A DNA stretch of 64,000 bases from an uncultured Victivallales bacterium. Its GTDB lineage: Bacteria; Verrucomicrobiota; Lentisphaeria; Victivallales; UBA1829. The notes beneath the pieces were generated by a model. It saw only the letters and a program-made list of their open reading frames with translations. It did no database searches and was not told where the DNA came from. Location: assembly GCA_934644965.1 (NCBI GenBank), contig CAKUDG010000005.1, positions 1 to 64,000 on the forward strand, in the 5' to 3' direction. Both the position numbers and the translations under genes were made by a program. This document shows, piece by piece, positions 50,481 through 60,115 of this stretch (its first letter is position 1; each line of letters starts with the position of its first letter).

Positions 50481-51404
50481 TCAGGAAAATCCTTTCTTTC
50501 CTTCGTTTCCCCTCTCCCCTCTCCTTCTTCCGGAAGGGCCCTTTGCTTTCCCGGCGAATTCGTTTGCGGTGCAGTGGAAGAAACGTTTGAAAACCCGGCT
50601 GAAATGGGAAGGGTCCTCAAAACCGCAGCGGGCGGCGAGTTCCTTGACGGAAACAGACTCATCCGCCAGAATCCGTGCCGCCATATTCATTTTGAAACGG
50701 AGCAGGAAATCCGAAGGCGAGACTCCGGCGGCCCTGTGAAAGAGTCTGCTGAAATGCGAACGCGTATATCCGCAGAAAGCCGCCAGTTCCGACACCGTGA
50801 TCTGCCGCGCAAGATGTTCCATGCAGAACTGAGCAGCCAGAGTCGGCAGATCCGGCTCGGATCTGTTTTCCAGGGCGGACAGGGTCTTGAGATCGCTTCC
50901 GAGAGACATCAGAAAAGAGTATCCGGCATGGGAAAAACGGAACTCATCCGGGAAAGGTTTCTCCCGCATCAGACGGAAGACCATTTTCAGACTCTGCACC
51001 GTGCCTGAGTTCTCCGGCAGACGATGCACGGAACCGTATTCAAGACTCAGCCTTTTCAGAAAACGCATGGAAAAGGGATCCTGAAAACTGATGAAGAAAA
51101 CTTCCCAGGAATTCGCCTCCGGGTGAATTCGGATGCGGAAATTCCCCGGCATGGGAAGAAGCACGGATATCCCGGGATCCAGCCGGAGAGAACGACCGTC
51201 CAGAATCAGTTCCCCCGCACCGGACACACTGTACTGCAAAAAAAAGCGCTGGGGGCCGGGGCGTTCCCATGCGCGGGTGTCATATTCACAGGGTTTCACA
51301 TTGTTTTCGTATCCGCAGAGACGTGGGAGCGCAGGGAGACGCTCTTCCTTCTTCGCATCAAAATAGGGGCTGTAATAATGTTCTCTGACAAGGGTGTCCG
51401 CCAT
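50481..51404 (-). CDS. AraC-family transcriptional regulator
   Basis: A 307-residue regulator with an N-terminal cupin sensing half (PQRFFLQYSVSGAGELILDG, ISVLLPMPGNFRI) and the C-terminal double HTH (ITVSELAAFCGYTRSHFSRLF and VKELAARCGFEDPSHFSRVF). Its C-terminus ends in a short basic low-complexity tail (about 15 residues rich in Gly, Arg and Lys). It is divergent from the Gfo/Idh gene at 51620, with a palindromic promoter region between, so it probably regulates that operon. The motif set is complete. Confidence 0.9.
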   Translation of the reverse strand: MADTLVREHYYSPYFDAKKEERLPALPRLCGYENNVKPCEYDTRAWERPGPQRFFLQYSVSGAGELILDGRSLRLDPGISVLLPMPGNFRIRIHPEANSWEVFFISFQDPFSMRFLKRLSLEYGSVHRLPENSGTVQSLKMVFRLMREKPFPDEFRFSHAGYSFLMSLGSDLKTLSALENRSEPDLPTLAAQFCMEHLARQITVSELAAFCGYTRSHFSRLFHRAAGVSPSDFLLRFKMNMAARILADESVSVKELAARCGFEDPSHFSRVFKRFFHCTANEFAGKAKGPSGRRRGERGNEGKKGFS

Positions 51405-51470
51405 ATCCTCAGGCCTCCGTCAGGCGTTCTCATGGAAAAACTCACAGAAATCCATAAAAAAGCACAATAA

Positions 51471-51503
51471 TCCTGTTTACAGGAATTTCAAAGCAGTTAT
51501 AAT
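51471..51503 (+). promoter_or_regulatory. sigma70-type promoter overlapped by a palindromic operator
   Basis: TTTACA (51476-51481) and TATAAT (51498-51503) are 16 bp apart, about 117 bp before the Gfo/Idh start. The -35 box sits inside the perfect palindrome TCCTGT-TT-ACAGGA (51471-51484), so a bound protein would block or modulate this promoter. Confidence 0.6.
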
Positions 51504-51619
51504 TAAAAAATATAAGGAATCCGGGAGATCATCAGCATTCCGGATTTTCTGAGGAGAGGAAGAGATCTCTCTGAAAAAAACAAATGAACGTGGGAAAAAA
51601 GAAGGAACGGAAAGAGATC

Positions 51620-52786
51620 ATGATTCGGATCGGAGTCATCGGATGCGGGAACAGATCCTTCATCGCCTTTCATGCGCTGGAGTTTCCGGATACGGTCATT
51701 GCGGCGGGAGCCGATCCCTCGCAGGAGAATCTGGAAAAATTCAGGAATCAACTGAAGACAGACTTTCATGCGGAAATGAATGTTTATTCCGACTACCGGG
51801 AAATGATCGGGAAGGAAAATCTTTCCGCGGTCATCATCACGAGTCCGGATCATTTTCATGCGGAACAGTCCATGTATGCGATGAAGCACGGGCTCGGCGT
51901 CTATCTGGAAAAGCCGCTCGCCATCACACTGGAGGAATGCAATGACATTCTCCGTTGCGCACGCGAGGAAAACGCCAGGCTCCAGATCGGGCACAACATG
52001 CGTTATCTCTGGTTCACCAACAAAATGAAGGAAATCATCGACAGCGGAGCCATCGGGGAGGTACAGGCCATCTGGGTCAGGCATTTCGTCTCCTACGGGG
52101 ACGGTTATTTCCGCAAATGGTATTCCCGGCGTGAACACATCAACAGCCTTCTCGTCCAGAAGGGCGCGCATGACATCGACATCATCCACATGCTGGCCGG
52201 CTCCTACACCGAGAGGGTTTCCGGATACGGGAAACTCTCCGTCTATGACAAACTTCCGCGGAGGAAGCCGGGAGAGCCCGTTCCGGTATACAAGGACCGT
52301 TCTCTCAACTGGCCGCACAAGGATATGAAGGATTTCAGTCCGGAAATCAGCATCAACGATCACAACATGATTCTGATGCAGCTCCGGAACGGAGTCCAGG
52401 CCTCCTATATGCAGTGTTTCTACACACCCGACACGGTCCGGAACTACACGGTGATCGGCACGCAGGGACGTCTGGAAAACTACGGAGATCTCGGAGGCGG
52501 CGCCTGCATCCAGGTCTGGAACACCCGGGAGGACCGTTTCCGCCTGGAAGGAGACGTCACTTGGAGAGAACCCCGCCAGAACGGCAGCGGACACGGCGGT
52601 GCAGACGCGTCCATCATCCGGAGCTTCCTCCGTTATCTCCGCGGCGAGGAAACACCCGTAATCCGTCCGCAGGACGCCTGGTACGCAGCCGCCTGCGGCA
52701 TCGCCGGAGCCGAATCCATCCGCCACGGCAACATCCCCGTGGACATCCCGGAACTCGCGCCGGATCTGGAAAACTGCCGTTTCTGA
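51620..52786 (+). CDS. Gfo/Idh/MocA-family oxidoreductase
   Basis: A 388-residue NAD(P)-dependent dehydrogenase. N-terminal Rossmann segment MIRIGVIGCGNRSFIAFHAL, the EKP motif in YLEKPLAITLEE near residue 102, and the C-terminal histidine region (QKGAHDIDIIHMLAG). A C-terminal extension with RQNGSGHGGADASI is also common in the subfamily. The ATG at 51620 (GAAAGAGA upstream) is preferred to one at 51584. It is divergent from the AraC regulator. The next gene downstream on the same strand is a TIM-barrel hydrolase-like protein about 250 bp later. Substrate is unknown; sugars are most likely. Confidence 0.9.
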   Translation: MIRIGVIGCGNRSFIAFHALEFPDTVIAAGADPSQENLEKFRNQLKTDFHAEMNVYSDYREMIGKENLSAVIITSPDHFHAEQSMYAMKHGLGVYLEKPLAITLEECNDILRCAREENARLQIGHNMRYLWFTNKMKEIIDSGAIGEVQAIWVRHFVSYGDGYFRKWYSRREHINSLLVQKGAHDIDIIHMLAGSYTERVSGYGKLSVYDKLPRRKPGEPVPVYKDRSLNWPHKDMKDFSPEISINDHNMILMQLRNGVQASYMQCFYTPDTVRNYTVIGTQGRLENYGDLGGGACIQVWNTREDRFRLEGDVTWREPRQNGSGHGGADASIIRSFLRYLRGEETPVIRPQDAWYAAACGIAGAESIRHGNIPVDIPELAPDLENCRF

Positions 52787-53038
52787 TAAGAAAACACCGT
52801 CTCCGACTCTATTCAGACTTGCCTGGAAAGGATTGACTGTTTATTGTTCCATTGATTCAGAATTCAGCTGCAGTTACGGTGAAGAAAGCGCGGGTGCATC
52901 ACCCGCGGGGACATCAAATCACCATCCCCTGAGTTCTTTCTCCCTCCCGCAGAGGAGTAAGGAAGAGAAGGAGAAAGAAAACAGGGGATTCATACTGCAG
53001 GATTCAACAGACAACGGAACAGAAACGGACTGCAGAAA

Positions 53039-54538
53039 ATGAACGGAATCTTCATCAACTCAGATGTCTGGAACTTCTTTCTCGGTTCCCCGGATCAGAT
53101 GACCGAGCAGGGGATCCGCGACGATGTGGATTTCTACACCGCCTCCGGAGGTGTGGAAGCCGTATTCTACAACATGAATTTCCAGCGTGCCTTCTTCCCG
53201 AGCAAAGTCTTCACCCCGATCTGGAAGGACTGCTCTCTGGATGCCGACGGCAATCTCCTTCTCCGCGGAAAGAGGACGGACAACTCCTATAAAAATCTGG
53301 TATTCAACGCTCTTCTTCTCCATAAAAACGTTCCCTCCTTCATGAGTCTGCGTTATCGGCTCTGCCGGGAGAGAGGCGTGGAAATGTGGCACAGCATGCG
53401 CATGAACGACGTGCATTACACCCCCATGCAGACGGAACACCTCCCCCAGCACGGAGATCTCTGGCAGGAACGCAAGGACCTCATCCGCGCCTGGTACCGC
53501 CACACCTGGCGCAGCGACTGGCATGACAATGCATTTGATTACGCGAAGAAGGAAGTTTTCGATTATCATCTGGCCTTCCTGAAGGAATATCTCTTCGACT
53601 ATGAATCCGACGGGATCGAACTGGACTGGCTCCGTTCGATTCCCCTCTTCCGCCCCGGATCCGACGAACGGAACAGAAACATCCTGACGGAATTCATGAG
53701 AAATGCGCGCTCCCTGGCGGATGCTGCCGGGAAAAAATGGGGACACCCCCTCCGGATCGCGGTCCGCGTTCCGGCCCGTGTGGAGGAAGCGCTTTCCACC
53801 GGTATGGATGTGCCGGCATGGGTCCGGGAAAATCTGGCGGACATCGTCATTCCCAGTCCGAACAACACATCCACGGAAAACGACACGCAGGTCGATCTCT
53901 GGAAAATGCTTCTTCCCGAAAGGGACGGCCTGATTCTCGCCCCCTGCATTGACTGCACGCTGGGATCGGCACGCGGATATTTCATGCCCTTCACTGAGGA
54001 AACCGACAACGGTTTCGCCTCCGCCTTCTATCATCTGGGCGCGGACACGATGTACTTCTACAATCATTTCCCGAGCAATCACTTCCCGGGGACGGAACGT
54101 TTCTTCGGATATGCGGGCGACAGGCGTGAAGTGGAAAAAAGAGCGCGGCGCCATGTCCTGACCCGTCACGATTGTGTGGGAGAAGGCAGATTTCAGGAAC
54201 TCTGCTATCCTGAGATCATCTGGAAGCACTGCTGCAACGGAAGCGTCCGGATCAATGCGGGCGGGGGCACGGAAGGACGCAGTGCGACTGTCGTGCTCGG
54301 GACCCGGGTCCCGGTGAAGGCGGACCTGCTGCTGAACACAGTCCCCTGCGAAACGCTTCCTCCGGAAACCCCTCTCCCGGAAATGCCGAAGGAGAAAGCC
54401 TTCTATCTTCAGGCAAAGGTCCCTGCCGGGGTTCTTCATGACGGCTGGAACGCTCTGGAAATATTCAACTGCGGAGAAAACGACATACCCGGAACAGATC
54501 TGGTCTGGAGCGAAATCAGAATTGACGCGGCGGAATAA
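53039..54538 (+). CDS. TIM-barrel hydrolase-like protein, possibly a glycosidase (GHL10-like)
   Basis: A 499-residue protein I cannot place firmly. It has no signal peptide. The middle has features of glycoside-hydrolase-like TIM barrels: SDGIELDWLRS near residue 194 resembles the DGIxxD strand end of GHL10-type barrels, WHSMRMNDVHY recalls the barrel's second strand, and SLRYRLCRERGVEMWHS resembles its first. The last 110 residues look like a small beta domain (KADLLLNTVPCETLPPE, LEIFNCGENDIPGT). It follows the Gfo/Idh oxidoreductase and may belong to the same sugar pathway. A catalytic role is inference only. Confidence 0.6.
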   Translation: MNGIFINSDVWNFFLGSPDQMTEQGIRDDVDFYTASGGVEAVFYNMNFQRAFFPSKVFTPIWKDCSLDADGNLLLRGKRTDNSYKNLVFNALLLHKNVPSFMSLRYRLCRERGVEMWHSMRMNDVHYTPMQTEHLPQHGDLWQERKDLIRAWYRHTWRSDWHDNAFDYAKKEVFDYHLAFLKEYLFDYESDGIELDWLRSIPLFRPGSDERNRNILTEFMRNARSLADAAGKKWGHPLRIAVRVPARVEEALSTGMDVPAWVRENLADIVIPSPNNTSTENDTQVDLWKMLLPERDGLILAPCIDCTLGSARGYFMPFTEETDNGFASAFYHLGADTMYFYNHFPSNHFPGTERFFGYAGDRREVEKRARRHVLTRHDCVGEGRFQELCYPEIIWKHCCNGSVRINAGGGTEGRSATVVLGTRVPVKADLLLNTVPCETLPPETPLPEMPKEKAFYLQAKVPAGVLHDGWNALEIFNCGENDIPGTDLVWSEIRIDAAE

Positions 54539-54643
54539 AAATCATGTTTTTTCCTTTTTCCATCCGCCTCTCATCCCCCTCTCCCATCTGCCGCCCTCCG
54601 GGGAATGCTTTGATAAAACAAAACAGAGAAAGGATCTTTCAAC

Positions 54644-55636
<993 letters not shown>

Positions 55637-55768
55637 CCCGGCACAAAACAGGGAAACGCCTCCTCCCGCGCCCGGGACACGAAGGAAAAGGAGAAAGGGA
55701 AAGCCACGTTTTTTCCGGGGAAGGGTTGGATTTTTATCCTGCGGCATGCTATGTTACGACTTCCGGAT

Positions 55769-55842
55769 TACCCCGTTGTGTAATGGTAGCACAAGTGGTT
55801 TTGGTCCACTCAGTCCAGGTTCGAATCCCGGCGGGGTAGCCA
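55769..55842 (+). tRNA. tRNA-Gln (anticodon TTG), CCA encoded
   Basis: A 74-base tRNA folds fully: acceptor TACCCCG/CGGGGTA, D-arm GTGT/GCAC with GG in the loop, anticodon stem AGTGG/CCACT with loop TTTTGGT (anticodon TTG), variable CAGT, T-arm CCAGG/CCCGG with loop TTCGAAT, discriminator G and encoded CCA. The T-arm has one A-C mismatch at its middle pair. All other positions are normal, so I expect a functional tRNA. Confidence 0.92.
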
Positions 55843-55965
55843 TTTGCTCTTTTCCTCTTCCGGAAGGATTCCCCGGATTCATTTTCAGCATTTTTTCCAT
55901 GATGACCCGGCAAGGGATCTGCCGGGGCCAGGGGACGCACACGAGTCCGTTTCCGGATGTTCTTC

Positions 55966-56601
55966 TCAGGCGGAGGGGCATCCGGAGGAAGCGATTTCCT
56001 CAAGCATGCATCGGGAAACAGGCCCCTCCCGCAGAATGCGCCAGTGACAGGCGGCATCGACACTGACTACGGTCGAAGCCCCCGAAGAAGCGGGAATCCG
56101 CCCGGCATCATAGAGCAGTTCCGGCTCCGAGACCAGGGAAGAGAGAGCTTCCTCCGCCGTCAGGGCGGCGGGAAGACCGGACAGGTTCGCACTCGTCGAA
56201 GCCAGCGGGGCGTCATATTCCTCCATGAGTCTCAGAAGAAAGGGATGATCCGGAATCCGGAATCCGAAGGTCCCCCCCAGACCGTCCGGTACAACAAGCG
56301 TAATCGGTCCGGGACAGAAGGCCCCGGCAAATCGCCGGGCAAGTTCGGGAAGGGGCGGACAGCAATCCCGCAGCGCCGCAGTATCATGTACAAACGCCGC
56401 AAGCAGCTTGTCCGCGCTCCGGCGCTTCATGGCATAGATTTTCTCCCGCGCGGCGGAATCGTTCCAGGCGCAGACCAGTCCGTAGACAGTCTCCGTCGGA
56501 AGCAGCAGCACCGCGTGCGCGGAAGGCGTTTTCAGCAGGGCAAGAGCCTCTTTCAAGGCAGCGTCAAAAGAAGTTTCCCGGATCATTGCCGTATTTTTCA
56601 T
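55966..56601 (-). CDS. threonylcarbamoyl-AMP synthase (Sua5/YrdC)
   Basis: A 211-residue enzyme that makes threonylcarbamoyl-AMP for the universal t6A37 tRNA modification. Family motifs: LLPTETVYGLVCAW near residue 38, the KRRSADK nucleotide-binding region, FCPGPITLVVP, FRIPDHPFLLRL and ASTSANLSGLPA. The length matches the short TsaC class, with no extra Sua5 C-terminal domain. It is convergent with the tRNA-Gln gene across about 120 bp. The start at 56601 (MKNTAMIRE) or 56586 is possible. Confidence 0.9.
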   Translation of the reverse strand: MKNTAMIRETSFDAALKEALALLKTPSAHAVLLLPTETVYGLVCAWNDSAAREKIYAMKRRSADKLLAAFVHDTAALRDCCPPLPELARRFAGAFCPGPITLVVPDGLGGTFGFRIPDHPFLLRLMEEYDAPLASTSANLSGLPAALTAEEALSSLVSEPELLYDAGRIPASSGASTVVSVDAACHWRILREGPVSRCMLEEIASSGCPSA

Positions 56602-56768
56602 CCTTTCTTCTTATCCAGTGTTTTTCCGTTCATCTTTTTCACTTTCTCTCCGGATTTTCCCTCCGGATTCCCGATTTTCCTCCCGGTTTCCGGCCTTCCC
56701 GCGAAGGAGGAGGAAGAAGGGAGAAGAAAAGGGGGAAAAATCATGTTCCGGGAGGCTCCCGGCCGCCT

Positions 56769-58490
56769 TCACCGTCCCGCAGAAGGAGAGGCTTTCCTCC
56801 CGGCGGCGGCCGCCGCGGCGTGGGAACTGGAAAGAAACAGAGAGCGCCAGAACGGCATCCACCGCTTCTCCAGACGCAGACGGAATTCACATCTCTTCCC
56901 CGAAGAATCGGAATCGACTTCGAGAAGAGGCGGATCCTCCGTCTTCCCCCCCGCTATTGCGTAAAGGCGGAGGAATCCTCCTTCCCGGGGGATTTCAACG
57001 CTTCCGGATTCCGCTCTCAGGACGGCAAGTTCCGCAAGGGGAAGAGCACTCCGGAAAAAGAGGAGTTTCCCTTTTCCCGGTTCCGAAAAGCAGTACAGGG
57101 CTCCCGGGAGCTCTCCCCCGAAGGAACGGAGATGCCAGAAATAAGGTTCTTCCGTGCGCCTGGCTCCGGAACGGAGCAGAAAAGAGTCCAGCTCTCCGGA
57201 ACGGGCTTCCGGAAAGGACAGTTCCAGTCCGAAAAAAGGAATCCCCTCTTCCCTGCCCGCAAATGCAAGGACTTCCTGGTCCGCGGACTGCAAACGGAGC
57301 AGGAAGGAGAAGAATCCGGGCGAAAGATCCGATGCGGAGTTTTCCTCATCGCTCCCCTCCCCCGTCATCCGGAGTGCGGCGAGAAAACAGAGCACTCTCT
57401 CCAGGATGGCATCGCGGTTCCGCCCGGGAAAAAGACAGGCCGCAAATTCCGTCCGGGCAGGAAGTCCGGCGGGGAAAAAAGCTTCTCCCCTGCCGCCGGG
57501 AGATACGGACGGGGGGGAAGACAGGAGAGAAGGTTCCCTCCCCGTTTCTTCAGAAGAAAGACCCGAAGAGGCGGAAGCGGAATCCCGGCAGACAAGTGTC
57601 ATGGACAGAGCTTCCCGATCCGGAAAAAACTTCCATTCGAGAAGGTCGAAACGGTTCAGAAACGCCACGGCTTCCTGCGGAAGGAGTTTCTCTCCTCCCG
57701 GGGAAGGAGCCTGAGTCTTTCTTCCCGGCCGGGAAAGAGAATTTTTCGCCGGGGGAAAGAGAGAATGCAGAAGATGGGAAAGAGCATCATTCCAGGAGAA
57801 TCTGTCCCCTCCTCCCGAACGCCTGTCAAAACGCAGTTCCACCCCTCCCGGCGGAACGGAACACGCAGGCTCTGAAAAAAAGAAGGACGGCGGATGTGTT
57901 TTCCCCCCCGCAGAGGATGAGGCCGGGAACAGAGAAACAAAACGCCGGGATGACAGCAGACAAACCCGTTTTCCCGCCCCCGGAAGGAAAAGAGGATGGA
58001 AGATTTTCCCCCCGAGGGAGATCTCCCGGGGAAGAGTTTCCCGTTTCCGGTCCGCAAAAATGCAAAGTCCCCATTCGCCGCCGTCACCGGGAGAGAGCAG
58101 ACAAAAGGAAAAAGGCGCCGTCATATCAAAATCCGAAAACGCCGGATGCATGGCCAGAGCCGCAGTTCCCAGGACGATCCAGTCGGCGGAACGCGGCAAA
58201 AACGATTCCCCGAGTCCGGCAAGAATTTCAGAGGTCTTCAAAAGAGAAGGCAGCTGCAGCGACATCACCGCCACGGGCACGGCGGCGGCGTTTTCTCTCC
58301 CGGATTCATCTCCCGATTCCACCCCCTGCACAAAGGACGAAGACTCTGCTTTCCCCCTCCCTTCGTTTTCCTCTTCCGCAGCGGAGCAAAAGCAGGGGCG
58401 GAAAACCATGATTCCGGAAAACAGCAGGACAGCCGCCGCCGGAAGCGGCAGAAGACACCTTCGCCGAAAAATGGGGAATCCGTTGTTCAC
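56769..58490 (-). CDS. exported protein of unknown function, rich in low-complexity insertions
   Basis: A 573-residue protein that I do not recognise. It starts with a basic stretch and a hydrophobic helix (LLPLPAAAVLLFSGIMVFRP), so it is probably membrane-anchored or exported. The rest mixes ordinary alpha/beta segments (LPRSADWIVLGTAALAMHP, AVAFLNRFDLLEWKFFPD) with Ser/Gly/Pro/Glu-rich inserts. The start is the GTG at 58490, whose GTGA overlaps the TGA of the methyltransferase gene (58487-58489), giving translational coupling. Long plus-strand open frames also cross this region, but they are Arg/Pro/Ser-rich and lack ribosome sites, so I prefer this strand. A role with the methyltransferase is plausible. 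Confidence 0.65.
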   Translation of the reverse strand: MNNGFPIFRRRCLLPLPAAAVLLFSGIMVFRPCFCSAAEEENEGRGKAESSSFVQGVESGDESGRENAAAVPVAVMSLQLPSLLKTSEILAGLGESFLPRSADWIVLGTAALAMHPAFSDFDMTAPFSFCLLSPGDGGEWGLCIFADRKRETLPREISLGGKIFHPLFLPGAGKRVCLLSSRRFVSLFPASSSAGGKTHPPSFFFSEPACSVPPGGVELRFDRRSGGGDRFSWNDALSHLLHSLFPPAKNSLSRPGRKTQAPSPGGEKLLPQEAVAFLNRFDLLEWKFFPDREALSMTLVCRDSASASSGLSSEETGREPSLLSSPPSVSPGGRGEAFFPAGLPARTEFAACLFPGRNRDAILERVLCFLAALRMTGEGSDEENSASDLSPGFFSFLLRLQSADQEVLAFAGREEGIPFFGLELSFPEARSGELDSFLLRSGARRTEEPYFWHLRSFGGELPGALYCFSEPGKGKLLFFRSALPLAELAVLRAESGSVEIPREGGFLRLYAIAGGKTEDPPLLEVDSDSSGKRCEFRLRLEKRWMPFWRSLFLSSSHAAAAAAGRKASPSAGR

Positions 58491-59062
58491 TTGACGCACC
58501 GGTAGACAAATGCCGGAGGCAGATTCTTCCAGACCACCTCCGATTTGCTGACACGGGAAAAATATTTCTGCAGACGTTTCCTGAATTTTCTGCCCGCCGG
58601 AAGCAGCGTTCCCTGCAAATAGGCGAAGGTGGTGAACACTCCGCCGTCCGGAGCAAGAGAATCGTAAATCACGGAAAGCAGTTCCTCCTGCAGAGAGTCG
58701 GAAAACGAGGCCCACGGGAGACCTGAAATAATGACATCCACCTGAGAGACGCCCTCCTGATTCATCAGAAGGCGCAGATTGGCGGCGCTGTCATTGTACA
58801 GGCGCACCTGCGGGAACTTTTTCCGGAACGGAGGAATGACATTCGCATTCAGTTCCACGGCAAAGAATTTTGCAGTCGGAGAAATGGATTCGAGAATCAG
58901 CCCGGTCGCCGCTCCCGTCCCGGGCCCGAGCTCCACGACTGTGGCGGCCTTTTCAATGCCGATCTCCCCGGCCAGGGTACGGCAGAGAGTGCGGGAACTG
59001 GGCCAGACGGCGCCTGTGGTCCTGGGGTTCATGATAAACTGCCCCAAAATTGTGTTCTTCAT
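58487..59062 (-). CDS. PmtA/RsmA-like class I methyltransferase, possibly a phospholipid N-methyltransferase
   Basis: A 191-residue SAM-dependent methyltransferase. Its opening MKNTILGQFIMNPRTTGAVW and the PSSRTLCRTLAGEIG segment resemble bacterial phospholipid N-methyltransferases. The SAM loop is VVELGPGTGAATGLILE near residue 42, followed by FFAVELNANVIPPFRKK and IISGLPWASF, the catalytic-type NPPW/GLPW position. Such enzymes methylate phosphatidylethanolamine or rRNA; lipid is the better guess. It is translationally coupled to the exported protein downstream (GTGA overlap) and divergent from the terminase-like gene. Confidence 0.83.
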   Translation of the reverse strand: MKNTILGQFIMNPRTTGAVWPSSRTLCRTLAGEIGIEKAATVVELGPGTGAATGLILESISPTAKFFAVELNANVIPPFRKKFPQVRLYNDSAANLRLLMNQEGVSQVDVIISGLPWASFSDSLQEELLSVIYDSLAPDGGVFTTFAYLQGTLLPAGRKFRKRLQKYFSRVSKSEVVWKNLPPAFVYRCVK

Positions 59063-59306
59063 TCGTTTTTCTCACCTAACACATCAGAGTTTGCCGGGGG
59101 GAAGAGAAACGCAAAACGCGTTCCGTGTTTACTATAGGCATATTCCGTCTTTTTTTCAAGCGTTCCGAATTGCAAAAGGCTTCCCCCTTCTCTGCAGGAC
59201 AACGTCTGAGCGTCGCTTTCCGAAGAAAAACTCCTCTTTGACGCAGATTCCTTATTCAGACGGAACATGTCATTCCGCCGTAAAGACAGAACAGGAGAGT
59301 CCACCA

Positions 59307-59873
59307 ATGAGCTTCCCCCAATTCCCGGACAAAAACAGAAGATTCAATCCCGCGGCGCCGCTCAGAAACAAGAGGCGGGAACTCTTCTGCCGACTCTACG
59401 CTTCCGATTTCTGGGGCAGACCGGAAGAAGCACTGAAAGCGGCCAATTATCATGTCCAGGGCGAATCCGCGGCACGGAAAACCGCAGGCATGATCCTTGA
59501 TTCGGAAGAAGTCCGCGAACGAATCGCCTACCTGAGAAAAATCAAGTCCGAAAATTCCGTGGCGGACGACGCATGGATCAAGGAAAGCCTCATTAAAATC
59601 ATCGAACACGCAAAAAAGGATTCCGACCGCATCCGCGCCCTTTCCAATCTGAAGAAGCTGCTCGTCACCTCCTCTTCTTCCGCCTCTGGCGCCTCCGGAA
59701 GACGCAGCAGAAATGAAATCAGCATCTCCATGGAACAGGCCGTGTTCCCCTTCTTTGAAGGCGGGGAAGACGGAGCAGAAGACTATCCGGATCCTTCTCT
59801 TCCGCCTTCTTCTCAAATTTCGCCTCAAACGTCTTCCCCGCAGGCTTTCCCGTCCGGGGGCTCCTCTTCTTGA
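59307..59873 (+). CDS. terminase small subunit-like HTH protein, orphan
   Basis: A 188-residue protein. Residues 20-90 resemble the HTH domain of phage terminase small subunits (Terminase_2 type): RRELFCRLYASDFWGRPEEA, then ALKAANYHVQGESAARKTAG and MILDSEEVRERIAYLRK, which mirror the pattern of a counting helix, an AGY-like turn and a last 'sxLLxnxeVrxxI' helix. A glycine- and serine-rich C-terminal tail follows. No large terminase, portal or other phage gene is near, so this is a solitary gene. AGGAGAG lies 7-8 bases before the ATG at 59307; a longer frame from 58779 is opposite the methyltransferase. Its role may be a DNA-binding regulator or a domesticated phage gene. Confidence 0.7.
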   Translation: MSFPQFPDKNRRFNPAAPLRNKRRELFCRLYASDFWGRPEEALKAANYHVQGESAARKTAGMILDSEEVRERIAYLRKIKSENSVADDAWIKESLIKIIEHAKKDSDRIRALSNLKKLLVTSSSSASGASGRRSRNEISISMEQAVFPFFEGGEDGAEDYPDPSLPPSSQISPQTSSPQAFPSGGSSS

Positions 59874-60115
59874 GGGAAATTGAAAAAAAAGAGCCGCGGT
59901 GTATAGTATTTCCTTTCTTTCATGTTTTCTTGAATGTTTGAATGACTTTTTTCACTGACGGACGGAAATGATGGCGGACCATACCCGAATAAAAGCGGAA
60001 ACATCCGTTGAAATGTTTTCTTCCCGCCGTACGGCGGCAGGATCGGGAGAAAAAGGGATGGGACTTCCCGCAAGGGCGGAGAATCAGAATCCGGAATCCG
60101 GGGGAACACATTCTT

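Noticed and set aside
53060..54439. 459-codon minus-strand frame
   Set aside because: Antisense of the TIM-barrel gene; it is His/Arg/Val-rich and lacks a ribosome site.
56618..58411. 597-codon plus-strand frame opposite the exported protein
   Set aside because: Extremely Arg/Pro/Ser-rich with no signal or domain; the minus strand has a hydrophobic start and a GTGA coupling to the methyltransferase. This choice is not certain.
59307..59873. Complete prophage
   Set aside because: Only the terminase-like small gene is present; no portal, capsid, tail, integrase or lysis gene appears anywhere in the window.
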